Shown piece by piece: positions 34,798 to 43,895 of a DNA stretch of 64,000 nucleotides (position 1 is the stretch's first letter; the number at the start of each line of letters is the position of its first letter). This DNA is from Pseudomonadota bacterium (GTDB lineage Bacteria; Pseudomonadota; Alphaproteobacteria; Rhizobiales; Pleomorphomonadaceae). The position numbers and the translations under genes were made by a program. The stretch lies in contig JAEZHI010000050.1 in the NCBI GenBank assembly GCA_023436885.1, positions 62,001-126,000 on the forward strand, written 5' to 3'. Below the pieces are notes generated by a model that saw only the letters and a list, made by a program, of their open reading frames with translations, had not been told where the DNA came from and did not search any database.

Positions 34798-35886
34798 TCA
34801 GCCGACGATCAGCTCCGTCCACTTCTCGCTCAGCCAGTCGGCCTTCTGGACCTGCATGTCATAGCGCGGGATGATCGGATCGATTTCCGACGAGGCGGCG
34901 GCGAACTCGGCATCCGTGAGGTCGGTCAGCGAACGCTTGACGGTCGGCGCGGTGCCGACCTTGCGCGTCACCAGGGCCTGGATCGACGGCTGGCTCATGA
35001 AGTCGATGAAGAGATGGGCTTCCTCGACCTTCTTCGACGCCTTGGAGAGAGCCCAACAGCCGGAATCGAGAATGCCGCCTTCCTTCGGGAAGGTCGAACG
35101 GACATGGAAGCCGTCGGCGATCGCGAGGCCCGTCACGTCATGATAATACTGACCCATCGGGATCTCGCCCGACTTCAGAGCTTGCTCGAACTGGGCTTCG
35201 TCGCGATACCAGAGGCGCACGTTGCCCTTGAGCTCGGCGAGCTTGGCGAACACCTTGAGGATGCCCTCCTCAGTGTCGAGCGCGTTGGTGCCACCGAAGA
35301 ATGTCTTGGCGGTGACTTCCAGCAGGAAGGAGTTGGAGACGAGAGCCATCAGGCCGAGCTTGTCGGCGTTGGCGGGATCCCACAGGGCGGCCCAGGAGGT
35401 CGGCGCTTCCTTGTAAACGTCGGTGTTGGAGACGAGCGTCACGTACCAGGCAACGGCACCGATACCGGCAATGCGGCCATCGGGGTATTTGTTGATGAAG
35501 GTCGGGATCAGACCGTCGAGATTCTTGATCTTGGCGGCATCAAGCGGCGCCCAGAGCTCGGTCGCCTGCCCCTTCAGCATCGAGGTCTGCGAAATCATCG
35601 ACACGTCGGCCGGCGCTTCGCCGGCGTTGGCCGCTTGCTGGAGCTGAACCAGCCAGGCTTCGCCGGTCGGCTCCGCCACAGATTCCACGGCAATGCCGGT
35701 CGCCTTGGTGAACTCGGGGAAGATGTTCTTGTCGAAGGAGTTCTTGAAGTAGCCGCCGTAGGCGCCAACCTTGAGCGTACGATCGGCGGCGCGCAGCACG
35801 TTTGGCATGGCGAGCACGGCGGCGCCAGTTGCACCTGCCGCGAGCAAGGCGCGGCGGCTGATGGAAATATCTGTCATCTTGGTCAT
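34798..35886 (-). CDS. Polyamine-type periplasmic binding protein (PotD/family-1-like)
   Basis: A 362-residue binding protein. The N-terminus ISISRRALLAAGATGAAVLAMPNVLRAA looks like a Tat signal. The mature part starts RTLKVGAYGGYFKNSFDKNIFPEFTKATGI, like PotD/PotF-type and putrescine/4-aminobutyrate binders, with ELWAPLDAAKIKNLDGL and MGQYYHDVTGLAIADG. It lies 67 bases after the ureohydrolase gene and 65 before the ATPase gene, all on one strand. The neighbour suggests a guanidino compound or polyamine as ligand. Confidence 0.9.
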   Translation of the reverse strand: MTKMTDISISRRALLAAGATGAAVLAMPNVLRAADRTLKVGAYGGYFKNSFDKNIFPEFTKATGIAVESVAEPTGEAWLVQLQQAANAGEAPADVSMISQTSMLKGQATELWAPLDAAKIKNLDGLIPTFINKYPDGRIAGIGAVAWYVTLVSNTDVYKEAPTSWAALWDPANADKLGLMALVSNSFLLEVTAKTFFGGTNALDTEEGILKVFAKLAELKGNVRLWYRDEAQFEQALKSGEIPMGQYYHDVTGLAIADGFHVRSTFPKEGGILDSGCWALSKASKKVEEAHLFIDFMSQPSIQALVTRKVGTAPTVKRSLTDLTDAEFAAASSEIDPIIPRYDMQVQKADWLSEKWTELIVG

Positions 35887-35953
35887 TTGGCTGATCCCCT
35901 TATGTGTGGCCGCCGCCGTCTTGGGCGTGTTCGGCCGTTCCCCTGTTTAGGTT

Positions 35954-37006
35954 TTATTTACTCTTTTTCAGCGCCGGACTGAACACCATCAAACTCAGGA
36001 TCTCGAACAGCATCTGAGCACCGATCTGGGCCGTATTGCTGGTTGAGTCATACTGCGGCGCGACCTCGACCACGTCGCCGCCGACGAAGTTGAGTCCCTT
36101 GAAGCCCCGGACAAGCGCCAGAGCCTCTCGGCTGGTAAGGCCGCCAACTTCCGGCGTGCCGGTGCCGGGGGCGAATGCCGGATCGAGACTGTCGATATCG
36201 AAGGAGAGATAGGCCGGGCCATCGCCCACCACCTTTCGCGCCATATCGATGATGGCCGAGATGCCAAGACCGGAAATCTCCCTGGCATCGATGACCGTCA
36301 TGCCGCTGTCGCGCGAAAACTCCCAGAGGTACTCCGACGATCCGCGAATGCCGATCTGGATGGTGCGGGTGGGATCGAGCACGCCATCGAGAACGGCGTT
36401 ACGGAACGGGCCGCCGTGGTGGAACTTGGTGTCATCGAAGGGCGCACCTGTGTCGGCGTGGGCATCGATGTGGATGAGCCCAACCGGCGCCTTGGCCCCG
36501 ACGGCACGCAAGATCGGATGGGTGATTGAGTGGTCGCCGCCGACCGACAGCGGCAGCACGCCGGCGGCCACGATCACGGCGACCGTGCGCTCGATGTCTT
36601 CATGGCTCTGCTCAAGGCGAAACCGGCCACGGAACGGCACGTCGCCAATGTCGGCCACCTCGACGTCGTGGACGGGCGCCGTGTCGAGCACCTCGTTGTA
36701 CGGGCCAATGCGCTCGATCGCCCGGAGAGCACGCGGTCCAAAACGCGAGCCGGGGCGGTTGGTCACGCCGAGGTCCATAGGCATGCCTAGCAGGGCGACG
36801 TCGAGCCCGGCAAAATCGGGAGCCGCCCAATCGATGAGGCGGGCCGGGGCCGACAGGAAAGTAGGCATGCCGGCAAATGGGGCAGCGCGCGTACCGCCCT
36901 TAAAGATACGAGCAGCAACCCGCGCATAGCGAGGATCATAGGTCTCGCCCGGCTTGCCGGTATATTTCTCGCGCAGGGCTTTCAGCCGCTCTGCATCCCA
37001 AACCAT
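35954..37006 (-). CDS. Agmatinase/guanidinobutyrase-family ureohydrolase
   Basis: A 350-residue binuclear-manganese ureohydrolase that cleaves a guanidino group to urea plus amine. Metal ligands are visible: His159 in GGDHS, Asp181/His183/Asp185 in IDAHAD, Asp270/Asp272 in SFDIDSLDP. ATG 37006 was chosen over a start 63 bases upstream, which would add a Cys-rich leader; GGGAAGG lies upstream. First gene of the operon that continues with the polyamine-type importer. Divergent from a LysR gene, an arrangement known for guanidinobutyrase loci. Agmatine, 4-guanidinobutyrate and 3-guanidinopropionate remain possible substrates. Confidence 0.92.
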   Translation of the reverse strand: MVWDAERLKALREKYTGKPGETYDPRYARVAARIFKGGTRAAPFAGMPTFLSAPARLIDWAAPDFAGLDVALLGMPMDLGVTNRPGSRFGPRALRAIERIGPYNEVLDTAPVHDVEVADIGDVPFRGRFRLEQSHEDIERTVAVIVAAGVLPLSVGGDHSITHPILRAVGAKAPVGLIHIDAHADTGAPFDDTKFHHGGPFRNAVLDGVLDPTRTIQIGIRGSSEYLWEFSRDSGMTVIDAREISGLGISAIIDMARKVVGDGPAYLSFDIDSLDPAFAPGTGTPEVGGLTSREALALVRGFKGLNFVGGDVVEVAPQYDSTSNTAQIGAQMLFEILSLMVFSPALKKSK

Positions 37007-37216
37007 GATCGATCGACCTTCCCGACACGCGCACCGCAGCATTTCTGCGCTGGCGGCGACAGACGCCACGCCGAAAACGAACGCGGCATTCTGAAGTTTA
37101 TGGTTCCCCGGAGCGATGACCGCTCATTGTTTGCCCAATCAAAAGGCAAATCCATTTGAAATGCAACTCACATTGATTTATCCAGATATGTGAATTTTTC
37201 TCACAGCAGAGAACGA

Positions 37217-38185
37217 ATGGGCGAACCAGGAATTCCCAGCCGATTGCCGCCGCTCAACTCGTTGCGTGCCTTCGAAGCGACGGCGCGCCGCAGTTCCGTG
37301 TCGGCGGCCGCCCGCGAGCTCGGCGTCACGCACGGCGCCGTCAGTCATCAGATCAGGGCCTTGGAAGAGACGCTCGGCGCCTCGCTTTTCGAGCGCGGCA
37401 GCCGGCGGATGAAACTGACCCCCCAGGGCGCCCTGCTGCTGCCCGCGGTCGCTCAGGCGTTCGGCGATATCGCGGCGGCAACGGCACGGCTGCAGCGGCC
37501 GGAAGCAAGCGGCACGCTCACCGTGATGTGCGTTGCCGGTCTGCTGTCCTTCTGGCTGCTGCCGCGCCTTCACGGGTTCACCGACGCCTATCCGGGCATC
37601 ACACTCGATCTCTCGGCCGGTAATGATCCGTCACGCGTCGGGGATCCAGAGGTCGATCTCGTCATCCTCTATGGGAATGGCAGCATCAGTGGATGCTGGA
37701 GCCGCCTTTGGAGCCCGCTTCGCCTGTTCCCTGTCGTGTCGCCGAGCCTGATTGCCAGTCGGCCGCTCCGCACGGTCCGCGATCTCCGGCACCACACGCT
37801 GCTGCATGGCGACAGGGGAAACGAGTGGACAACGTGGCTGGGCGCCGCCGATGCGGCAGACCTGCCGCGCGGTCGCCAGCACCTCCTCGGCGATGCCCGC
37901 CTTTCGACCGAGGCTGCCGTAAATGGTCAGGGTGTCGCGGTGGGTGATACCATCACCGCCGCCCGACTGATTGCCGATGGCGATCTCGTGGTGCCCTTTG
38001 ATCTTTCGGTGGCGGCCAACGACAGTTTCTTTGTCGCTTGCCGGAGCGAGATGCGCTCCGCCCCCATCGTCAAGGCTTTCGTCGACTGGCTTTTCGCGAC
38101 GCTCGACGCGGACGCTCTTCCCGAGCCGAAGCTGTCGCCCCGTTCGCCGCAGCGTCAGCCCGCGCCTTCTTCACCTGATCTTTGA
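37217..38185 (+). CDS. LysR-family regulator (GcvA-like)
   Basis: A 322-residue LysR protein starting MGEPGIPSRLPPLNSLRAFEATAR. The helix-turn-helix SVSAAARELGVTHGAVSHQIRALEETLG is followed by LFERGSRRMKLTPQG. The GcvA-like group is suggested by PPLNSLRAFE. A GTG nine codons upstream is possible. It is divergent from the ureohydrolase gene with a 210-base gap that is AT-rich near 37130-37200 and probably holds both promoters. It is followed after 25 bases by the aminotransferase gene, likely co-transcribed. Confidence 0.93.
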   Translation: MGEPGIPSRLPPLNSLRAFEATARRSSVSAAARELGVTHGAVSHQIRALEETLGASLFERGSRRMKLTPQGALLLPAVAQAFGDIAAATARLQRPEASGTLTVMCVAGLLSFWLLPRLHGFTDAYPGITLDLSAGNDPSRVGDPEVDLVILYGNGSISGCWSRLWSPLRLFPVVSPSLIASRPLRTVRDLRHHTLLHGDRGNEWTTWLGAADAADLPRGRQHLLGDARLSTEAAVNGQGVAVGDTITAARLIADGDLVVPFDLSVAANDSFFVACRSEMRSAPIVKAFVDWLFATLDADALPEPKLSPRSPQRQPAPSSPDL

Positions 38186-38210
38186 ACCGCGCCGTCACAG
38201 GATACTCGAC

Positions 38211-39386
38211 ATGCCGCGCCTCAATCCACTCGTTGCCGACCTCGCCCCGCCGCCGATCCCCTCTGTCCAGGCATGGGCGCGTGCCTATGACGGCGCCTAT
38301 GGTCCGACCGTCGACCTGTCGCAGGCCGTGCCCGGCTATCCGCCGCATCCTAACCTCATCGCCATGTTGACGGCTGCCGCAGCCGATCCTTCGGCAGCTG
38401 CCTATGGCCCTATCGAGGGTGATCGCTCCTTGCGCGAAGCACTCGCCGCCGACGAGAGCGCCCTTTACGGCGCAGCGATCGCAGCCGACAACATCCACAT
38501 CACCTCGGGCTGCAACCAGGCGTTCATCTGCGCCGCCCTGGCGGTAGCCGAGCCTGGAAGCCGGGTGCTTCTTTCCAACCCCTTCTACTTCAATCACGAG
38601 ACGTCGCTACGCATGTTCGGCGTCGGCATCGGTCTCGTGGACTGCCCTGCGGATGGCGGCTTCCTTCCCAGCCTCGAGGCGCTGGATGCAGCCATCACGC
38701 CTGACGTGCGAGCCTTCGCCATCGTCTCCCCCAACAACCCAACCGGCGCCGTCTATCCCCCGGCCCTGCTAGCCGCCCTGCTCGAGCTCTGCCGGCGGCG
38801 CGGCATCTGGTTGATCCTCGACGAAACCTATCGCGACTTTCTGCCGGCAGAAGCCAAGCAACCGCATGACCTGTTTCTGAAACCCGGCTGGGGCGATGGC
38901 TTGATCTCGCTCTATTCGTTTTCGAAAAGCTTCTGCGTACCCGGCTACCGGTTGGGAGCAGTCACGGCCAGCCCGGTGGTGATCGCCGAGATCGCCAAGA
39001 TCATGGACAACCTGCAGATCTGCGCGCCGCGTGTCGGCCAGATTGCCGTCGCCCAGGCCCTGCCGAAACTGGGCGCTTGGCGCGAAAGCAATCGGGCGGA
39101 AATCACACTGCGCGCCAAAGCGTTGAGGACCGCCATCGCTGAGGTGAACGGATGGGAGATCGGCGCTGTCGGCGCCTACTTCGCCTTCGTCCGGCATCCC
39201 TTTGCCGGCGTAACATCGGCCCGCGTCTCCGAGGAACTGGCTCGAAAAGCCGGTGTCGTCACCGTGCCCGGAAGCTATTTCGGTCCGGGGCAGAACGACT
39301 ACCTGCGCTTCGCTTTCGCCAACGCCACGGTGACGACCATCGCGCTTCTGCCAGAGCGGCTTCGTCCGCTAGAGCTTTTACGGTGA
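38211..39386 (+). CDS. Class I/II PLP-dependent aminotransferase
   Basis: A 391-residue fold-type I enzyme. Schiff-base Lys239 lies in YSFSKSFCVPGYRLG. PLP-contact motifs are HITSGCNQAF, AIVSPNNPTGAVYPP (Asn) and LILDETYRDF (Asp-Glu, Tyr), and a C-terminal Arg is in YLRFAFA. Start ATG 38211 with AGGA eight bases before. A short N-terminal arm (PRLNPLVADLAPPPIPSVQAWA) resembles the aspartate/aromatic-type subgroup. Its position behind LysR suggests it transaminates the amine or amino acid left after guanidino-group removal; this is inference. Confidence 0.93.
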   Translation: MPRLNPLVADLAPPPIPSVQAWARAYDGAYGPTVDLSQAVPGYPPHPNLIAMLTAAAADPSAAAYGPIEGDRSLREALAADESALYGAAIAADNIHITSGCNQAFICAALAVAEPGSRVLLSNPFYFNHETSLRMFGVGIGLVDCPADGGFLPSLEALDAAITPDVRAFAIVSPNNPTGAVYPPALLAALLELCRRRGIWLILDETYRDFLPAEAKQPHDLFLKPGWGDGLISLYSFSKSFCVPGYRLGAVTASPVVIAEIAKIMDNLQICAPRVGQIAVAQALPKLGAWRESNRAEITLRAKALRTAIAEVNGWEIGAVGAYFAFVRHPFAGVTSARVSEELARKAGVVTVPGSYFGPGQNDYLRFAFANATVTTIALLPERLRPLELLR

Positions 39387-39424
39387 ATTCTGGTTCGCCC
39401 AAAAAGCTCTAGCTCTTTATCAAG

Positions 39425-39472
39425 GAGCAGTTCCGGACGCAAAACCGGTTCCCACATTTGCTGGAACTGCTC
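39425..39472. repeat. Rhizobial-type palindromic element
   Basis: Perfect 10-bp arms GAGCAGTTCC (39425-39434) and GGAACTGCTC (39463-39472) around GGACGCAAAACCGGTTCCCA-type inner sequence. It lies between convergent genes. Sequences with this inner motif are common dispersed elements in rhizobial genomes (general knowledge, not checked). Confidence 0.65.
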
Positions 39473-39495
39473 TAGGTAACTGACTGGAAGACTGA

Positions 39496-40503
39496 TCAGG
39501 CCGAAGGACGCCACCAGGATCCACCGACGGGCAGAGCGACGAACTGATCGTCGGCGAGGCCGGTCGCACTCCGCGCCCCGGCCAGCCGCAATGGCGGCTC
39601 GTCAAGTGGCTCGTCGGTGAGCTGGAAGCAGCCCCAGTGCATGGCAATGCTTCGCCGTGCCCCGATTTCGCGATGGGCAACCACCGCCTCCTCGGGGTTC
39701 ATGTGGTGCTCCTTCATGATGCGTCTCGGCTCGTAGGCGCCGATAGGCAACAGTGCGAGATCGAACAGCACGCCGTTTCTCTCGCGTTCCGCGAGGCGGT
39801 TTCGAGTCTCCTGGAAATGCGGACCATAGCCGCTGTCGCCGGCAAAGTAACAGGAGAACCCCTCGGCGAAGATGGCGAAAGCACCCCAGAGCATGCGGTT
39901 GCGATCGTTGAAGCTACGCGCCGACCAGTGGCGCGCTGGCGTCAGCATCATTTGAAGGCCTCGATAGACGTGGCTTTGCCACCAATCGAGCTCGATGACG
40001 TTGGAAATACCCCAGCGCCGAAGCAGGGCGCCGACACCAAGCGGCGCAACGAACAACGTCCGTTCACCGAAGCGGCGGTTGATACCGCGCACCGAAGCAC
40101 GATCAAGGTGATCGTAGTGACCATGTGAAATGAGCACCACATCGATCGGCGGCAGATGGTCAAGGGCGATGCCCGGCGCGACGAAGCGCTTCGGGCCAAG
40201 GAAGCTGAAGGGCGACGCACGCTCGCTGAAGATCGGATCGGTCAGAACCGTGAGCCCGCCGACACGCAACAGGAAGGTCGAATGACCGATGAAGGTGGCC
40301 GAGGTTTCGGTGCCTGTAATGCGATCGAGATCGGCGGTTACAGTCGGCGTCGGGCTTTCAGGCGGATGCGGTTTGCCCTCGCGGCGCGCCTCACGCTTCC
40401 AGGCCCATATATCCCGGAGGGTGGCCCGACCGGCCTCCGCTTCCGGGTCACGAAAGCCTTCCGGCGTGTGGTGGGTCTTGGCGGGATCATAATAGGGATT
40501 CAT
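39496..40503 (-). CDS. MBL-fold metal-dependent hydrolase (NAPE-PLD/UlaG-like)
   Basis: A 335-residue metallo-beta-lactamase-fold protein. The HxHxDH motif is SHGHYDHLD at His127, His129, Asp131 and His132. FIGHSTFLLRVGGLTVLTDPIFSERASP precedes it, with further ligands in TPARHWSAR, FAGDSGYGP and MHWGCF. This arrangement matches the NAPE-phospholipase-D-like branch. ATG 40503 (MNPYYDPAKTHHTPEGF) gives the family N-terminus; a GTG 39 bases upstream is less likely. No signal peptide. The substrate cannot be read from the sequence. Confidence 0.9.
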   Translation of the reverse strand: MNPYYDPAKTHHTPEGFRDPEAEAGRATLRDIWAWKREARREGKPHPPESPTPTVTADLDRITGTETSATFIGHSTFLLRVGGLTVLTDPIFSERASPFSFLGPKRFVAPGIALDHLPPIDVVLISHGHYDHLDRASVRGINRRFGERTLFVAPLGVGALLRRWGISNVIELDWWQSHVYRGLQMMLTPARHWSARSFNDRNRMLWGAFAIFAEGFSCYFAGDSGYGPHFQETRNRLAERERNGVLFDLALLPIGAYEPRRIMKEHHMNPEEAVVAHREIGARRSIAMHWGCFQLTDEPLDEPPLRLAGARSATGLADDQFVALPVGGSWWRPSA

Positions 40504-40612
40504 GCAGGAAAATCGCTCCGATGCACTGACGCTGAGGTTCACGAAATATGGTGCCGCCTCACTAAACTGCTATATGTATCGGATGGTTGCGTGTCACACG
40601 ATGATGTGAGCG

Positions 40613-41290
40613 CTAGGCTGCGGCGGGCTTGTCGGAGGGCAAGTAGGCTGCCCACGTTACCAGCGCGGCGCTGCCACCATCGGTCAATCTGTAGACGCCG
40701 CGTTCCACCCGTTCGAACCAGCCGTAGACGTCGGCTTGCAGGATCTTGGCTGCATCTGGAGCGACCGACTTGAGATCTCGTGGTCGGAGCGGACCGCCCC
40801 GGAGCGCATCGGCGATGGTGAGTGCCTGCTGGCGATAGGCTGTCATCTGCGGCAGTCGGGTCGATCCACCGAGGATCGGATCTCCGCGGCGCCGGCGAAA
40901 CTCCTCGACGATCCGCGAACGGCGGCGGCCGTCACGACGGGGCTTCCATGCTGTCGGCTCGACGATCACTTCGATCTGGCTGGTCGGCGTGACGGCAATC
41001 AGGCCGAAGCCGAGAAAGCGGCAGAGTTTTTTGACGCGGGGATCGCCCTCGCGACCGCGACCGCGCTTTGAGGCGGCAATGGCGAGCCAGATCTCATCGG
41101 CCGCCGCCGTACGATCGACTCCCTGCAGGACCAGTTCGAGCGTAAAGGCACGCTTGAACTCGCCGATCACCACCAATTCAGGTTCGCCATCCGACAAACC
41201 AACCAGATCGCAGCCCTTCACCTCGCCCTTAACGGCCAAGCCAAGGCTTTCGAGGTAATGTTTGACGGGCAGATAAAGGTCGGTTTCCAC
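40613..41290 (-). CDS. DUF2161 protein, PD-(D/E)XK nuclease-like
   Basis: A protein of about 225 residues. N-terminal part VETDLYLPVKHYLESLGLAVKGEVKGCDLVGL, then ELVVIGEFKRAF, fits the DUF2161 family, with a putative nuclease core (Glu-Val-Lys, Cys-Asp, Gly-Glu-Phe-Lys). A basic middle (KPRRDGRRRSRIVEEF) and a C-terminal winged-helix-like part (ALRGGPLRPRDLKSVAPDAA) follow. The start is uncertain: GTG 41290 matches the family N-terminus, while TTG 41359 would add 23 residues. It follows the ATPase gene by 90 bases. Nuclease activity is not established. Confidence 0.75.
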   Translation of the reverse strand: METDLYLPVKHYLESLGLAVKGEVKGCDLVGLSDGEPELVVIGEFKRAFTLELVLQGVDRTAAADEIWLAIAASKRGRGREGDPRVKKLCRFLGFGLIAVTPTSQIEVIVEPTAWKPRRDGRRRSRIVEEFRRRRGDPILGGSTRLPQMTAYRQQALTIADALRGGPLRPRDLKSVAPDAAKILQADVYGWFERVERGVYRLTDGGSAALVTWAAYLPSDKPAAA

Positions 41291-41380
41291 TGCAAGGCTC
41301 TGGGTCGGGCGACGCTGTTGTTTGTTGTCCGATGCTGCAGACTGAAGCGTCGCTCGCAACCGGTAAAGAAAGCGTGGGCT

Positions 41381-42136
41381 TCAGCCCGCCACAGCTTCGC
41401 GCGAGAAGCCTTTGCTCGCCACCATCAGACGCCGCGTGTAGTCGGAGACGACCCTGCTACCGGCAAGATCATCGGCAGAAAGCGTTTCGACCACCTCGCC
41501 CCCCTTCATGACCGCAAGGCGGCTGCACATATGGGTGACCACGCCGAGGTCGTGGCTGACCATCACATAGGTGAGGCCATGCCGGCTGCGCACATCTTCC
41601 AGAAGGTTCAGCACTTCGGCCTGAACTGAGGCATCGAGCGCCGAGGTCGGCTCGTCGAGCAGCAGGATTTGGGGCTCGACGATCAGGGCGCGCGCGATGG
41701 CTACACGCTGTCGCTGACCACCAGACAGCTGATGGGGGTAGCGGAAACGGAAGGATGAGCCGAGTCCCACCTCGTCGAGCGCCCTCAGAATGCGCCGCTC
41801 GCCGTCCCCGATGCCGTGAATGGCCAGCGGCTCCAGAAGCTGCCGATCGACGGTCTGCCGAGGGTGCAGCGATGCGTAGGGGTCCTGGAAAACCATCTGA
41901 ACCGCACGACGGAAGGCTCGACTGCGCCGAATCCCGGACAGTTTCTCGCCATTCACCTCAATCGTGCCGCCGCTCACCGGGGCGAGCCCGGCCACGGCGC
42001 GCAGCAGGGTGGACTTGCCCGAGCCGCTCTCGCCGACCAAGCCGAAGGATTCGCCTTTTTCAACCGCGACGCTCACCGACTTCAGCGCCTGGAAACCGTC
42101 GAAGCTAACGGACAGGTTTTCGATGCGAATGGTCAC
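41381..42136 (-). CDS. Second Opp/Dpp importer, ATP-binding protein (DppF-like)
   Basis: A protein of about 251 residues, shorter than typical DppF because it lacks the C-terminal oligopeptide domain. Walker A GESGSGKST, LSGGQRQRVAIARAL, LLLDEPTSALD, VMVSHDLGVVTHM. GTG 42136 overlaps the upstream stop (GTGA), and AAGGAG lies eight bases before it. A GTG at 42145 sits too close to that site. Last transporter gene of the operon. Confidence 0.93.
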   Translation of the reverse strand: MTIRIENLSVSFDGFQALKSVSVAVEKGESFGLVGESGSGKSTLLRAVAGLAPVSGGTIEVNGEKLSGIRRSRAFRRAVQMVFQDPYASLHPRQTVDRQLLEPLAIHGIGDGERRILRALDEVGLGSSFRFRYPHQLSGGQRQRVAIARALIVEPQILLLDEPTSALDASVQAEVLNLLEDVRSRHGLTYVMVSHDLGVVTHMCSRLAVMKGGEVVETLSADDLAGSRVVSDYTRRLMVASKGFSREAVAG

Positions 42137-42966
42137 GCGGCCCACTCCTTGCGCCGTTCAAGCACCGGCAGCGGGTGCCGGCTTTCGCCGATCTTCGGCG
42201 TGCAGTCGAGCAGACCACGCGTATAGGGATGCGTTGCCTTGCTGAGGTCGGCCGTCGCCAGTTCCTCAACGATGCGGCCGGCATACATGACGAGAACCCG
42301 GTCGCAGAAGGAGGAGACGAGGCGGAGATCGTGGCTGATGAAAATCAGCCCCATGCCGTTGTCTCGCACCAGCCGATCGAGGATGCCCAGCACCTCAAGC
42401 TGAACGGTAACATCGAGAGCCGATGTCGGTTCGTCGGCGATCAGTAGTTCCGGTCCGCAAACCAACATCATGGCGATCATCGCCCGCTGGCCCATGCCGC
42501 CCGATACTTCATGCGGATAGAGGCCGAAGACGCGCTCGGGATCGGAGATCTGGACAGCCTCCAGCATTTCAAGCGCCCGGCGGCGCGCCTCGCGCTTGGT
42601 GACATTCTCGTGGTGGCGCAGCGTCTCGGTGATCTGCCGGCCGATGGTCATCACCGGGTTGAGCGAGAACTTGGGGTCCTGCAGAATCATCGCCATACGG
42701 CTGCCGCGCATGTCGCGCCACGTAGACGCACCGGCTTTCAGAAGATCGACGCCGGAGAACGACAGCGCGTCGGCGCGGACGATGCCTGGCGGTGGCGTCA
42801 GACCCATGATGGCGCGGCCAGTCTGCGACTTGCCCGAGCCGCTCTCACCGACGATGCCAAGGCGTTCGCGGCCGAGCTCGAAGGAGATGCCGCGCACCGC
42901 CTCGACGACGCCGGTGCGGGTCGGATAGGTGACCGAGAGTTGGTTGACCGTAAGAAGCGGTGTCAT
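42133..42966 (-). CDS. Second Opp/Dpp importer, ATP-binding protein (DppD-like)
   Basis: A 277-residue ATPase starting MTPLLTVNQLSVTYPT. Walker A is GESGSGKSQTG; the Gln after GKS is unusual but the essential Lys-Ser is kept. Then VSGGMGQRAMIAMML, ELLIADEPTSALD and FISHDLRLV, with C-terminal HPYTRGLLDCTPK. ATG 42966 overlaps the permease stop by four bases. Confidence 0.93.
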   Translation of the reverse strand: MTPLLTVNQLSVTYPTRTGVVEAVRGISFELGRERLGIVGESGSGKSQTGRAIMGLTPPPGIVRADALSFSGVDLLKAGASTWRDMRGSRMAMILQDPKFSLNPVMTIGRQITETLRHHENVTKREARRRALEMLEAVQISDPERVFGLYPHEVSGGMGQRAMIAMMLVCGPELLIADEPTSALDVTVQLEVLGILDRLVRDNGMGLIFISHDLRLVSSFCDRVLVMYAGRIVEELATADLSKATHPYTRGLLDCTPKIGESRHPLPVLERRKEWAA

Positions 42967-43895
42967 CGGCCGGCCTCCCGAGGATCGAGCGCATCGCGCA
43001 GGCCATCGCCCAGAAGGTTGAAGCCGAGGCTGACGATCAGGATGGCGAGACCCGGCATGGTGGCAACCCACCATTGATCAAGGATGAAGCGGCGCCCCGA
43101 AGCGATCATCGTTCCCCACTCCGGTAACGGCGGCTGGGCGCCGAGACCGAGAAATCCAAGGCCAGCGGCCGTCAGGATGATGCCGGCCATGTCGAGCGTC
43201 ACGCGGACGATCAGCGAGGAGAGACACATCGGCATGATGTGACGAACGACGATACGTGCCGGCGAAGCACCCATAAGGCGAACCGCAGAGATGTAATCGG
43301 AGTTGCGCACGCCCAGCGTTTCGGCGCGAGCCAAGCGCGCATAGGGCGGCCAGGACGTGAGTGCGATGGCGATGACCGCGTTCTCAATGCCCGGCCCCAG
43401 AGCCGCCACGAAAGCCAACGCCAGGATGAGCTTCGGGAAAGCCAGGAAGATGTCGGTAATGCGCATCAGGATGGCATCGACATAGCCACCGGCGAAACCG
43501 GAGACCGTGCCAATCAAGAGGCCGACCGGCGCCGCGATGATTGCCACCAGCGCGACCACGGCGAGAGTGATGCGCGAGCCGATGATCAGGCGGGACAGAA
43601 TGTCGCGACCCTGATCATCCGTGCCGAGCAGAAAACCCGGCGAGCCCGGCGGCAACAGGCGAGCGCCGGCGAGATTGCCGACAGTGGCCGAGTGGGGCGC
43701 CAGAAAATCGGCGAAGACGGCGACGAGAACCAGCGCGAGGATGAGCAGCAGGCCCGTCACGGCGAGACGGTTTTCAGAGAACCGCCGCCAGGTGACATAC
43801 GCCCTACCAAGCCTGGCTTGGTGGCGCGAGCGCGGCTCGGCGGTCAGCAGCCAGTCGCGCCAGCTTTCCTGAACCGGGGACGAAGTATCGGTCAT
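42963..43895 (-). CDS. Second Opp/Dpp importer, permease (DppC-like)
   Basis: A 310-residue membrane protein: RLAVTGLLLILALVLVAVFADFLAPH as first helix, LGTDDQGRDILSRLIIGSRITLAV, EAA-like loop YISAVRLMGASPARIVVRHIMP. The start overlaps the upstream permease by four bases. Coupled with DppB-like and two ATPase genes in one minus-strand operon. Confidence 0.94.
   Translation of the reverse strand: MTDTSSPVQESWRDWLLTAEPRSRHQARLGRAYVTWRRFSENRLAVTGLLLILALVLVAVFADFLAPHSATVGNLAGARLLPPGSPGFLLGTDDQGRDILSRLIIGSRITLAVVALVAIIAAPVGLLIGTVSGFAGGYVDAILMRITDIFLAFPKLILALAFVAALGPGIENAVIAIALTSWPPYARLARAETLGVRNSDYISAVRLMGASPARIVVRHIMPMCLSSLIVRVTLDMAGIILTAAGLGFLGLGAQPPLPEWGTMIASGRRFILDQWWVATMPGLAILIVSLGFNLLGDGLRDALDPREAGR

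Noticed and set aside
39387..39424. AGCTCTAGCTC-type repeat after the aminotransferase gene as a terminator
   Set aside because: Arms are too short and imperfect and no T tract follows at the right distance. The stronger palindrome next to it fits a dispersed repeat better.
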